This document shows, piece by piece, positions 1 to 5,842 of a stretch of 6,646 bases of DNA (position 1 is its first letter; each line of letters opens with the position of its first letter). This DNA is from Spirochaetaceae bacterium (GTDB lineage: Bacteria > Spirochaetota > Spirochaetia > Treponematales > Breznakiellaceae), in the NCBI GenBank assembly GCA_031280705.1, contig JAITGJ010000028.1, forward strand, positions 1-6,646, in the 5' to 3' direction. The notes under the pieces were generated by a model. That model did no database searches. It had not been told where the DNA came from and worked only from the letters and a program-made list of their open reading frames with translations. A program made the position numbers and the translations under genes.

Positions 1-329
1 GGGTCCAGCCCGGTGGCGGCGATGGGGTTCACGATGATGATGTCGTACCCTTCGTTGATGGTCTGCTCAATCTGCTGGGATTCCACCGCGGGATCGTTGT
101 TGGCGATAAAGGTGGCGTATTGGGAAATAAGCCCCGATGCCTGCATATTTTTGACCGTTTCGGTCATCTGATCCTCGTAAACCACCCGGTAGGCGTTTCC
201 TTCAAGAACCGCATTATGGGAAGCAACCTTGAACCCCGATGTTTTGGCTTTTTCCGCCTGTTTAGCCGTACAGGACAGCGACAGCGATAAAACAAAAACA
301 ATCGCCGGGATAACGATACTCCGTTTCAT
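1..329 (-). CDS. Sugar ABC transporter substrate-binding lipoprotein, N-terminal part (runs off the left edge)
   Basis: Periplasmic-binding-protein (Peripla_BP_4, ribose/galactose type) subunit of an ABC importer; it captures a small solute, probably a sugar, outside the inner membrane and hands it to a permease. Visible are 109 codons. Residues 1-20 form a lipoprotein signal: MKRS, a hydrophobic run, then LSLSC with Cys20 as the predicted lipidated residue; serine at -3 makes it a relaxed, spirochaete-like lipobox. The mature part shows the fold's features: a first strand at FKVASHNAVLEG, the helix around EDQMTETVKNMQ, the ANNDPAVESQQIEQTI segment, and GYDIIIVNPIAATGLDP, matching the family's 'GvDaIvinP.s.taL.p' block. 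The start is supported by an AGAGGAGAG ribosome-binding site just upstream. A strong promoter lies about 110 bp upstream, so this is probably the first gene of a transporter operon continuing to the left. The transported solute cannot be told. Confidence 0.9.
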   Translation of the reverse strand, partial: MKRSIVIPAIVFVLSLSLSCTAKQAEKAKTSGFKVASHNAVLEGNAYRVVYEDQMTETVKNMQASGLISQYATFIANNDPAVESQQIEQTINEGYDIIIVNPIAATGLD

Positions 330-436
330 TTTCTCTCCTCTCTTCTTGCTGATATGGTGGGCGGGTCCGGGGCCTTTACCGCAGGCCGCTTCCGCAGCCC
401 TGCAAGACCCCGGCGGGTTCCCGAACCGTTTAGGTT

Positions 437-464
437 AGTATAGCGCGGCTTTCCGGTTTGTCAA
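437..464 (-). promoter_or_regulatory. Sigma70-type promoter for the substrate-binding lipoprotein
   Basis: On the minus strand there is a perfect -35 TTGACA (459-464), a 16-bp spacer and a -10 TATACT (437-442). Transcription would start near 430, giving a leader of about 100 nt before the ATG at 329. The leader begins with a small perfect dyad, GGTTC-GG-GAACC (416-427), which could be an operator or 5' stem-loop. The promoter makes the lipoprotein operon independent of clpB. Confidence 0.75.
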
Positions 465-811
465 TCGTTTTTTACGGTTTTTGCGGGGCAATAAAGCAAA
501 AGGAGCGGGCGTCTGTTCCGCGTTCCGGCACATGCCGCAATGGGGCGTGCCCAAGCCGCAGCGCGGCTTTGGGCGTTTACGGCTTTGCCGCAACGCCGGC
601 GGACGCCTGCCGGCGCAGCCCCGTGGACGGTATTGATTGGAAGACCGGAGTCCATACCCCGCCTTTCCGGCGGTCAAATTTTTGCATTTTATGGTTGTGT
701 GAAAAATACAAACTGGGGTATGGCCTCCGGCAATATAATAAATTTCCTGCAAAAAATTATTATTCATGTGCCATATAACGGCTTGTGAATATCCCTTGCC
801 AGTTCTATCAT
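465..811. other. Gene-free interval rich in GC palindromes
   Basis: I see no convincing gene here. Several dyads are visible: an 11-bp stem GCCCAAGCCGC / GCGGCTTTGGGC (549-574, one bulged T, 3-nt loop); nested CGTT..GGC-ttt-GCC..AACG (574-594); CGCCGGC / GCCGGCG (594-615, 8-nt loop); and CCGCC-tttcc-GGCGG (659-673). The part beyond about 690 turns AT-rich. Open frames crossing the interval on both strands have Arg/Pro/Cys-rich, low-complexity translations, no good ribosome-binding sites and no family resemblance. The stretch looks like palindromic intergenic repeat material rather than coding DNA. Confidence 0.5.
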
Positions 812-850
812 GGACTTGTTCACTAACCCGGTTGGTTATCGAACAAGTCC
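812..850. repeat. Long two-part hairpin downstream of clpB
   Basis: GGACTTGTTC (812-821) pairs perfectly with GAACAAGTCC (841-850). Inside, TAACC (824-828) pairs with GGTTA (834-838) around a 5-nt loop, separated from the outer stem by a 2x2 internal loop. This gives 15 base pairs in 39 nt. It sits about 20 nt past the clpB stop codon. No U-tract follows in either direction, so it may be a 3'-end stabilising or bidirectional structure, or a copy of a dispersed palindromic repeat, rather than a textbook terminator. Confidence 0.65.
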
Positions 851-862
851 GGTGTTTTCACG

Positions 863-880
863 CGCGGTTTTTTAACCGCG
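863..880 (-). terminator. Small perfect hairpin spanning the clpB stop codon
   Basis: CGCGGTT (863-869) and AACCGCG (874-880) form a 7-bp stem with a 4-nt loop; the clpB TAA lies in the loop and stem edge (872-874). No U-run follows on the minus strand, so intrinsic termination here is doubtful. Together with the larger hairpin at 812-850 it probably marks the 3' end of the clpB message. Confidence 0.35.
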
Positions 881-3487
881 GTCCCCGGCGGATGAAGTTT
901 TCCTGAAAGCAAGCGCGCCCGCGCCGTCCGATGACGGCGTTCCCGGCCCGGCGGTAACATGATCTCCTTCGCTTATTTCTCCCGCAAGAATTGCTTTTGC
1001 CAGAGGATTCTCGAGATCCGTCTGAATGGTCCGCTTGAGGGGACGCGCGCCAAAAAGCGGATCGTATCCCCGCGCGGCAAGCAGTTCCCGCGCCTCTTCC
1101 GTTACGTCAAGGACAATTTTTCGCCCGGCAAGACGCGCGGCAAGGCGGGCAAGCTGTAGGTCAACAACTTTTCTGATTTCGCCTTTTCCAAGGCGGTTAA
1201 AAAACACGGTTTCGTCAATACGATTCAGGAATTCCGGGCGAAAACTCCGCTTGAGCAAATCAGCGAACGTGCCCGAAATATCCTCGCCGGGTTTTGCGTC
1301 AAGAATAATAGACGAGCCAAGATTGCTCGTCATGATGATGATCACATTTTTGAAATCCACCACCCGGCCCTGCCCGTCGGTAAGACGCCCGTCGTCAAGT
1401 ATCTGTAGAAAAACATTAAATACTTCCGGGTGGGCCTTTTCAATTTCATCAAAAAGAATAACGGAGTAGGGCCGCCGCCGCACCGCCTCGGTAAGCTGTC
1501 CGCCCTGTTCATACCCGACATAACCCGGTGGCGCACCGATAAGGCGTGATACGGAATGCTTTTCACCGTATTCGCTCATGTCGATCCGCGTGAGGGCCTT
1601 TTCATCATTAAAAAGAAAATCCGCCAGTGTTTTTGCAAGTTCGGTTTTCCCGACGCCTGTGGGCCCCAAAAAAAGAAACGATCCCAGGGGACGGGCGGCG
1701 TCGTTAAGTCCCGCCCGGTTCCGCCGGATGGCGCCGGCAACGGCGTCCACGGCGGGCCGCTGCCCCACCACCCGCTGTTCCAGTACTATTTCCAGTTCCA
1801 GAAATTTGCGGGCTTCTCCGCTCATCATTTTGGAAACAGGAATTCCTGTCCAGGCGGAAACCACCCGGGCAATATCTTCTTCGCTTACTTCTTCGCGCAA
1901 CAGCACGGCGCCGCTTTTTTTCTTTTCCATCTCCGCCGCGAGCAGGGCAAGCTCTTTCTGCGCTTCAGGAATTTTGCCGTGTTTTATTTCCGCTGCCCGG
2001 TTAAGATCCCCCGCGCGTTCATAACGGGCTTCTTCAATCTTGAGTTCCTCAAGCCGCTGTTTGAGCGCGCGGATACGATCGATTTCACTTTTCTCGCTTT
2101 CCCAGCGGGCCTTCATCGCGTCCCGCTCCGCGCTTAAATCCGCGATCTCCCGTTCCACTCTGCCGAGCCGCTCCTTCGACGCCGCGTCCTCTTCCCGGCC
2201 CAGGGCTTCCTTTTCTATGGAAAGCTGCAGTATTTTCCGCTCCAGCTTATCCAGTTCGCCGGGGCGGCTGTCCAGTTCCATTTTAAGGCGGCTCGCGGCT
2301 TCGTCCACCAGATCGATTGCCTTGTCCGGCAAAAAACGGCTCGTAATATAACGGTCCGACAGCGCCGCCGCCGCGACAAGCGCCTCGTCTTTTATGCGCA
2401 CGCCGTGGTGCACCTCATAGCGTTCCTTGAGGCCGCGCAGAATAGTAACGGTGTCCTCCACCGAAGGCGGCGCGGTGTACACCTGCTGAAAACGGCGTTC
2501 AAGCGCCGCGTCTTTTTCGATATATTTCCGGTATTCGTCCAGCGTTGTCGCGCCGATACAGCGAAGTTCACCACGGGCCAGCGCGGGCTTGAGCAAATTC
2601 GCCGCGTCTGTTGCACCTTCCGCGGCGCCCGCACCGGCAAGCGTATGCAGCTCATCAATAAAAAGAATGATCCCGCCGTCCGATTCCTGTACCCCGTGGA
2701 TCACCGCTTTGAGACGCTCCTCAAACTCGCCGCGAAATTTCGCACCGGCAACCAGCGAACCCATATCAAGCGCGAGCAGTTTTTTGTGCATGAGTCCTTC
2801 CGGTACGTCTCCGGCCGCAATACGCCGCGCGAGTCCTTCGGCAATCGCGGTTTTCCCGACGCCGGGTTCTCCGATAAGCACCGGATTGTTTTTTGTGCGC
2901 CGCGACAGCACCTGCATTACCCGGCGGATTTCCTCGTCCCGCCCGATCACCGGATCGAGCTTTTCCTGCCGGGCAAGCGCCGTCAAATCGCGGCAGTACC
3001 GTTCCAGCGCCCGGTACTTTTCCTCCGGGTTCTGGTCCGTAACGCGCGTATTTCCCCGTACCTGCTTCAGCGCCCGGAGCAGCGCATCCCGGGACACCCC
3101 CGTTCGCCGCAGTAATTCCGCCGCTTCTCCTTCACCCGCGGCAATGGCAAGCAAAATATGCTCACAGGAAACGTACTCATCCCGGAGGGCCTGTGCTTCT
3201 CCTTCGGCCTTGGCAAGTATTTTTGACGCGCCAGGCGACCAGACAATCGCCGCAGCCTCGCCGTATATTTTCGGCGTGCGCTCCATAAGCGTTTCCGCCT
3301 TTGCCGCGAGCCCTTCCGCGTCCACGCCAATCTGCTTCAGCACCGGTACGGCGATTCCGCCTTCCTGCACAAGAAGCGCGCGCAAAAGATGCGCGGTTTC
3401 CACCTGGGAATGGTCGTTTTTCTGCGCAAGGGCGAACGCATCCCGCACCGCGTCTGCCGCCCGGACGGTAAACTTTTCAAAATCCAT
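872..3487 (-). CDS. clpB: ATP-dependent disaggregase ClpB (Hsp104 family), complete
   Basis: ClpB is the cytosolic hexameric AAA+ unfoldase that threads aggregated proteins through its pore, normally with DnaK/DnaJ/GrpE. The product is 871 aa (E. coli ClpB is 857). Domains in order: Clp N-domain about 1-145; AAA+ module 1 with Walker A GEPGVGKT (206-213), pore loop KFRGEFEER (250-258; Phe at the usual Tyr position), Walker B ILFIDE (274-279) and arginine pair R331/R332; middle coiled-coil about 400-525, which separates ClpB from ClpA/ClpC; AAA+ module 2 with Walker A GPTGVGKT (608-615), GYVGYEQGG pore loop (655-663), Walker B ILFDE (677-681), sensor 1 MTSN (719-722) and sensor 2 GARPLKR (813-819). 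No ClpP-binding loop is seen. The start MDFEKFTV matches the family and has GGGAG six bases upstream. The last 20-25 residues are a Gly/Ser/Ala-rich tail. It lies 118 bp after the lipid kinase gene on the same strand. Confidence 0.97.
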   Translation of the reverse strand: MDFEKFTVRAADAVRDAFALAQKNDHSQVETAHLLRALLVQEGGIAVPVLKQIGVDAEGLAAKAETLMERTPKIYGEAAAIVWSPGASKILAKAEGEAQALRDEYVSCEHILLAIAAGEGEAAELLRRTGVSRDALLRALKQVRGNTRVTDQNPEEKYRALERYCRDLTALARQEKLDPVIGRDEEIRRVMQVLSRRTKNNPVLIGEPGVGKTAIAEGLARRIAAGDVPEGLMHKKLLALDMGSLVAGAKFRGEFEERLKAVIHGVQESDGGIILFIDELHTLAGAGAAEGATDAANLLKPALARGELRCIGATTLDEYRKYIEKDAALERRFQQVYTAPPSVEDTVTILRGLKERYEVHHGVRIKDEALVAAAALSDRYITSRFLPDKAIDLVDEAASRLKMELDSRPGELDKLERKILQLSIEKEALGREEDAASKERLGRVEREIADLSAERDAMKARWESEKSEIDRIRALKQRLEELKIEEARYERAGDLNRAAEIKHGKIPEAQKELALLAAEMEKKKSGAVLLREEVSEEDIARVVSAWTGIPVSKMMSGEARKFLELEIVLEQRVVGQRPAVDAVAGAIRRNRAGLNDAARPLGSFLFLGPTGVGKTELAKTLADFLFNDEKALTRIDMSEYGEKHSVSRLIGAPPGYVGYEQGGQLTEAVRRRPYSVILFDEIEKAHPEVFNVFLQILDDGRLTDGQGRVVDFKNVIIIMTSNLGSSIILDAKPGEDISGTFADLLKRSFRPEFLNRIDETVFFNRLGKGEIRKVVDLQLARLAARLAGRKIVLDVTEEARELLAARGYDPLFGARPLKRTIQTDLENPLAKAILAGEISEGDHVTAGPGTPSSDGAGALAFRKTSSAGDRG

Positions 3488-3550
3488 GCTGATCTCCCGT
3501 GTTTTGCCTGCTGTTTCAAACATACAAAAGAAGAAGCGGCAACGGCAAGC

Positions 3551-3596
3551 GCCGCAGGCCTCACAAGCCATGCTTGTGCGCTTACACGCTTGCGGC
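3551..3596. promoter_or_regulatory. Stem-loop in the clpB leader
   Basis: Between the lipid kinase stop and the clpB start, GCCGCA (3551-3556) can pair with TGCGGC (3591-3596), enclosing a perfect hairpin ACAAGC-CAT-GCTTGT (3563-3577). It lies about 65 nt upstream of the clpB ATG. It could be an attenuator, a processing site or an mRNA structure influencing clpB expression. There is no CIRCE (TTAGCACTC-N9-GAGTGCTAA) operator and no clear promoter here, so its role is inference only. Confidence 0.35.
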
Positions 3597-3605
3597 GGCG
3601 GGGCG

Positions 3606-4700
3606 TTAATCGAGCGGCTTCAAAAGCGGAATGACCGGCGCGGTACGCTCTATGGCGGCGGGAAAATCCCGCTTTTCAAGCAGCACCGTTTCCCCGTCCA
3701 TCTGGGCAAGTATGGGAAATTCCCCGGAAAACTCAACCCGGTCCGCGCTGAACAACAGCGATTCCTTTTCGTGAATATGGGCGCCGGTGGTAAACATATC
3801 CTTCAGCGCAATCTTGCGGAACAGGGACATTTGCCGGACAAGACAGACATTCCGGTCGTCGGGGAGGATACGCTTCCGCGCGCCATAGGTACGGTGGCCG
3901 GAAACCCCGACGGCGAGCAGGAGCGTTGTTTCCCGCCGGTTCTCGATCCGGTTTCCCGCCGCGTCAAACGCCGCAATGGACAGAGGCCCGACCCGGTATA
4001 TCCGGTCGTAAAGCAGGGCCGCGATATCAACCCACAATTTATAAGAATCGCCGGGGAGCCTTCCCTTCATTTTATTGGTCACGTGGGTAACAAAGGCGTC
4101 AAGACCGGCGGAAAGAATATTGAACGCGAGAAAAGGCCCCTTGCCGGGAGTCGCGGTAACCAGCCGGAGCGCGGCGCTTTTTTCTATCCGCGTAGGTATG
4201 ATGAGCAGTTCGAGCGCGCGCTCCAGGTCCCAGGCGTCTGCGCCGTCATTGCCCGTCCCCATGGGGAGGCGGAGAACGGCAAACTGTTCCCGCGTTTCTT
4301 CGCGCGCGGCATACAGGGCGGAGAGCACTTCAAGACTGGTCCCGTCCCCCCCGGCACAGATAATCAAATAAAAAACCGCGCCGTTTCCATTCCGCGCTTC
4401 CGCGGCGGCTTCTTCGACAAGCGCTTCGGTGATGCGCCGCGCATGACCGGGGCCTTCCGTGGCGGCAAGCCCCGTCCCCGCTGTGCGGGAGGGCCCCGCA
4501 CCGTCCCGCCGCGCGTTCCGCTCCCTGGCCCGGAGGGCGGCGCGCTCAAGGACCGCGCGGTGCGCCTTCCACCGGGACGCAATGGTAAATCCCCCGGCGC
4601 GGGGATTAGCGATAATGGTCCACCGGAGAGGACGCTCCGGCGCGGCGGCACTATGGGCGCAGATTTCCGCCACAAAGGCCGCAAAATCATCAAGGTGCAT
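3606..4700 (-). CDS. YegS/DagK-family lipid (diacylglycerol-like) kinase
   Basis: Putative soluble lipid kinase of the diacylglycerol kinase catalytic family (YegS/BmrU/DgkB), which phosphorylates a lipid alcohol such as diacylglycerol with ATP at the inner membrane surface. The product is 364 aa; family members are often about 300, the excess lying in an Ala/Arg-rich N-terminal region (about 40-105). Motifs: WTIIANPRAGG near 27-37, the nucleotide-binding CAGGDGTS (115-122), LPMGTGND (145-152), NILSAGLDA (194-202) and the C-terminal MDGE (334-337), where the acidic pair is conserved. All the catalytic landmarks are present, so it should be active. There are no membrane segments. The ATG at 4700 has GAGGG only two bases away; no better in-frame ATG exists until residue 147. 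clpB follows after 118 bp on the same strand, suggesting co-transcription. The true lipid substrate cannot be decided from sequence. Confidence 0.88.
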   Translation of the reverse strand: MHLDDFAAFVAEICAHSAAAPERPLRWTIIANPRAGGFTIASRWKAHRAVLERAALRARERNARRDGAGPSRTAGTGLAATEGPGHARRITEALVEEAAAEARNGNGAVFYLIICAGGDGTSLEVLSALYAAREETREQFAVLRLPMGTGNDGADAWDLERALELLIIPTRIEKSAALRLVTATPGKGPFLAFNILSAGLDAFVTHVTNKMKGRLPGDSYKLWVDIAALLYDRIYRVGPLSIAAFDAAGNRIENRRETTLLLAVGVSGHRTYGARKRILPDDRNVCLVRQMSLFRKIALKDMFTTGAHIHEKESLLFSADRVEFSGEFPILAQMDGETVLLEKRDFPAAIERTAPVIPLLKPLD

Positions 4701-4831
4701 ACCCTCTATTTTAACCGGGAAATGAAAAAAGCGCCACCGGAAAAGGCCGCCGCCGTGTCCGCTCCGGCCTGGCCCCTCTGTGCCTCACTGCTATTTTTGC
4801 ACTTTTCAATCACATTTGGGGGAAAAGACGC

Positions 4832-4861
4832 TTGACACTTTTTTACGAACGATGGTAATAT
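4832..4861 (+). promoter_or_regulatory. Strong sigma70-type promoter pointing into the repeat region
   Basis: Perfect -35 TTGACA (4832-4837), an 18-bp spacer and -10 TAATAT (4856-4861), so transcription would begin near 4868 and run rightward. It is divergent to the lipid kinase gene. No intact plus-strand gene lies downstream for at least 1.7 kb; the first plausible start is the decayed gene at 5329, which would leave a leader of about 460 nt full of hairpins. It may be the original promoter of that gene or drive a small RNA. Confidence 0.6.
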
Positions 4862-4906
4862 GTGCGTGCTGAAAGTGCGGAAGACTGTTACCGGTGATTT
4901 TTTCCA

Positions 4907-4930
4907 GAACCGCCTGACTTGGCACGGTTC
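4907..4930 (+). other. Hairpin about 40 nt after the plus-strand promoter
   Basis: GAACC (4907-4911) pairs with GGTTC (4926-4930) and GCC (4912-4914) with GGC (4921-4923) around a 6-nt TGACTT loop with an AC bulge, followed by a pyrimidine-rich tract (CTGCTCTTTCTC). With the promoter at 4832-4861 this could define a short transcript of roughly 70 nt. The tract is interrupted by C, so termination is uncertain. Confidence 0.3.
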
Positions 4931-4938
4931 CTGCTCTT

Positions 4939-4953
4939 TCTCTCTCTCTCTCT
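4939..4953 (+). repeat. TC dinucleotide microsatellite
   Basis: Fifteen bases of uninterrupted alternating T and C, (TC)7T, inside a longer pyrimidine tract from 4930. Such tracts can slip during replication and change spacing or reading frame. No gene start lies close enough to call it a phase-variable switch. Confidence 0.6.
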
Positions 4954-4957
4954 AAAG

Positions 4958-4998
4958 ACTCACCGCCATCTCTTTTTAGGGATGGATCTGTCCCAAAC
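4958..4998 (+). repeat. Duplicated dyad element, copy 1
   Basis: Starts ACTCACC, continues with a T-run and AGGGAT, then the imperfect palindrome GGGATGGATCTGTCCC (4979-4994) and CAAAC. The two central mismatches would be G-U pairs in RNA. It closely matches the copy at 5053-5094, with about 95 bp between corresponding positions. It lies downstream of the promoter at 4832-4861 and could be an operator or an RNA stem. Confidence 0.5.
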
Positions 4999-5004
4999 AA
5001 GGCT

Positions 5005-5025
5005 GCGTTTTGCGTAGCAAAACGC
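5005..5025. repeat. Perfect hairpin 1 of a back-to-back pair
   Basis: GCGTTTTGC (5005-5013) and GCAAAACGC (5017-5025) form a perfect 9-bp stem with a 3-nt GTA loop. Only three bases separate it from the next perfect hairpin. Both sit between the two copies of the duplicated dyad element. Confidence 0.7.
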
Positions 5026-5028
5026 CAA

Positions 5029-5051
5029 GCTGACCGCCAGCGGCGGTCAGC
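5029..5051. repeat. Perfect hairpin 2 of a back-to-back pair
   Basis: GCTGACCGCC (5029-5038) and GGCGGTCAGC (5042-5051) form a perfect 10-bp GC-rich stem with a 3-nt AGC loop. No T-run follows on either strand, so it does not look like an ordinary intrinsic terminator; a REP-like palindrome or insertion footprint is equally likely. Confidence 0.7.
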
Positions 5052-5052
5052 A

Positions 5053-5094
5053 ACTCACCTGATCGTCTTTTTTAGGGATAGATCTATCCAAAAC
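5053..5094 (+). repeat. Duplicated dyad element, copy 2
   Basis: Same layout as copy 1: ACTCACC, a T6 run, AGGGAT, and here the perfect 14-bp palindrome GGATAGATCTATCC (5076-5089), followed by AAAAC. The right end runs into the first unit of the 21-bp tandem repeat. Changes between the copies keep the dyad pairable, which suggests the symmetry matters. Confidence 0.55.
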
Positions 5095-5296
5095 GGACCG
5101 GTTCCGGTCAGGAACGCGCCATTTCTGCTCAAGAATGTTTCATTTCTCATTAGAAATCCCCTGCTTCTCATCAAAAATACCTTATTTCTGATTAAGAATG
5201 ATCCGTCCCGGATCGGAAATACTTTATTTCTCATCAAGAATACGCCGCTTCCAGGCAGAAACCGGATGTTTCCGGCCAGAAATATCATAAAACAGC
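5087..5296. repeat. Degenerate 21-bp tandem repeat, about ten units
   Basis: Units begin at 5087, 5108, 5129, 5150, 5171, 5192, 5213, 5234, 5255 and 5276 with no change of period; the last is only partly recognisable. A rough consensus is TCAAGAATn5nTTTCTCA. Many unit junctions form small stems: GTTCC-GGTCA-GGAAC (5101-5115), ATTTCT-CATT-AGAAAT (5142-5157), GATCCG-TCC-CGGATC (5200-5214) and CCGGA-TGTT-TCCGG (5262-5275). Different sequences thus give similar dyads. Because 21 is a multiple of three, frames on both strands read as heptads (for example FLMRNKV on minus, FLIKNxx on plus), but no frame has a convincing start. The array ends about 50 bp before the decayed gene at 5329. Confidence 0.8.
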
Positions 5297-5328
5297 GCGC
5301 GGAACAGACCGCGTAAAGGGAGAACGGT

Positions 5329-5591
5329 ATGGCGCACGAAAATTGGCTCCACGGTAGACGGGAAGACCCTCTACATGGCAAAGAACTGGGGGCGTAACGC
5401 CGGCGGAGATTACCGGACTTGCCGCGGCGGCGGAAACCGCGCTCCAGACCGCAAATTCAAGCGAGCGCACGCGAGTTATTACCGCGCAGTGCCGGGACGC
5501 CTTTGACGCGCTCACGGCAAAAATGCGCTTTATAAAAAATCACCGGTTCGTGTTTCCCGGAGAGAACGGGAACCGCATCTACCTGTGCCTT
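5329..5591 (+). pseudogene. Decayed hypothetical gene with frameshifts, cut by a transposase fragment
   Basis: Starts ATG (MAHENWL) after an AAAGGGAG ribosome-binding site. The frame must shift after codon 7 to read TVDGKTLYMAKNWG (from 5351), and again at a G5 run (5388-5392) to read VTPAEITGLAAAAE onward from 5394. One extra G explains the second shift; a 2-nt loss or 1-nt gain explains the first. The third frame continues through AQCRDAFDALTAKMR and then NHRFVFPGENGNRIYLCL until homology stops at 5591, where the reversed transposase fragment begins. From memory, MAH-start hypothetical proteins with a similar mid-region and a 'F.F.gengnriY.cl' segment near their C-terminus occur in treponemes. 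If so, a central block is deleted between KMR and RFVFP. Function unknown; not expected to make a working product. Confidence 0.6.
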
Positions 5592-5714
5592 GCATATTTC
5601 CTTCAATTCTTTGTCTCCTTCTCCAGTTATTACTGTCCTTCTATACTTTGCAGAGCATACTATGTGATACATTATCACACTCACATTATGGGACTTTCTT
5701 ATACTTTCGCTCAT
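5592..5714 (-). pseudogene. tnpA: IS200/IS605-family transposase (TnpA, Y1 type), N-terminal fragment
   Basis: Only the first 41 codons remain. They contain the family's opening block SHNVSVIMYHIVCSAKYRR (residues 8-26), followed by KELKEIC. Intact TnpA proteins are about 130-150 aa; the HUH metal-binding motif and the catalytic tyrosine, which lie further on, are missing, so this copy cannot transpose. After the Cys codon (5592-5594) the frame runs into reverse-strand sequence of the decayed gene at 5329-5591, so the junction is abrupt. A 39-bp palindrome ends 10 bp upstream of the ATG, where IS200/IS605 elements carry their left-end subterminal hairpin. The right end and any TnpB gene are absent. 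Confidence 0.8.
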
Positions 5715-5724
5715 CCTTCATTAT

Positions 5725-5763
5725 AGTTGTTTAATAACTTCAGTTATTAAACAACTTCCGCTA
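5725..5763. repeat. 39-bp palindromic element, copy 1
   Basis: AGTTGTTTAATAACT (5725-5739), a TC loop, then the perfect complement AGTTATTAAACAACT (5742-5756), followed by TCCGCTA. It lies 10 bp upstream of the truncated tnpA and may be the left-end hairpin of that insertion sequence. A second copy in the same orientation is at 6190-6228, and similarity stops sharply after the shared CGCTA. Confidence 0.8.
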
Positions 5764-5819
5764 AAAAATGGTGTACGCCCAGCTTCGTAGAACGTTCCGG
5801 CTGTTTACGGCAGGCTTTT

Positions 5820-5842
5820 TATTGCATTATTTCCATGCAATA
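5820..5842. other. Hairpin over the antitoxin stop codon
   Basis: TATTGCAT (5820-5827) and ATGCAATA (5835-5842) form an 8-bp AT-rich stem with a 7-nt loop that includes the antitoxin stop codon. No U-tract follows on the minus strand, so it may protect the 3' end rather than terminate transcription. Confidence 0.4.

Noticed and set aside
435..767. A 110-codon minus-strand frame and overlapping plus-strand frames between clpB and the lipoprotein gene
   Set aside because: Compositions are Arg/Pro/Cys-rich, the minus frame runs through the lipoprotein promoter, and the DNA consists largely of palindromes.
3488..3571. Upstream in-frame start adding 28 residues to ClpB
   Set aside because: The extension is Cys/Phe-rich, unlike ClpB N-termini, and the ATG at 3487 has a ribosome-binding site and the family-typical MDFEKFT start.
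2589..4835. A very long plus-strand open frame opposite clpB and the lipid kinase gene
   Set aside because: Its translation is Ser/Arg/Pro-rich with no family resemblance, and it is antisense to two genes with complete catalytic motifs; long antisense frames are expected in GC-biased codon usage.
4862..5000. tRNA or a known small RNA downstream of the plus-strand promoter
   Set aside because: No cloverleaf with a T-loop motif can be drawn, and I do not recognise an SRP RNA, tmRNA or RNase P signature.
4806..5000. A 64-codon minus-strand frame upstream of the lipid kinase gene
   Set aside because: It includes an ERERER run created by the TC tract, crosses the plus-strand promoter, and has no family resemblance.
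5087..5296. CRISPR array
   Set aside because: Units are contiguous 21-bp tandem repeats with no unique spacers, repeats are too degenerate, and there is no cas gene nearby.
5055..5381. Minus-strand frame with FLxRNxx heptads as a repeat protein
   Set aside because: The heptads follow automatically from a 21-bp repeat, frames on the opposite strand are equally open, and there is no good ribosome-binding site; left as a repeat.
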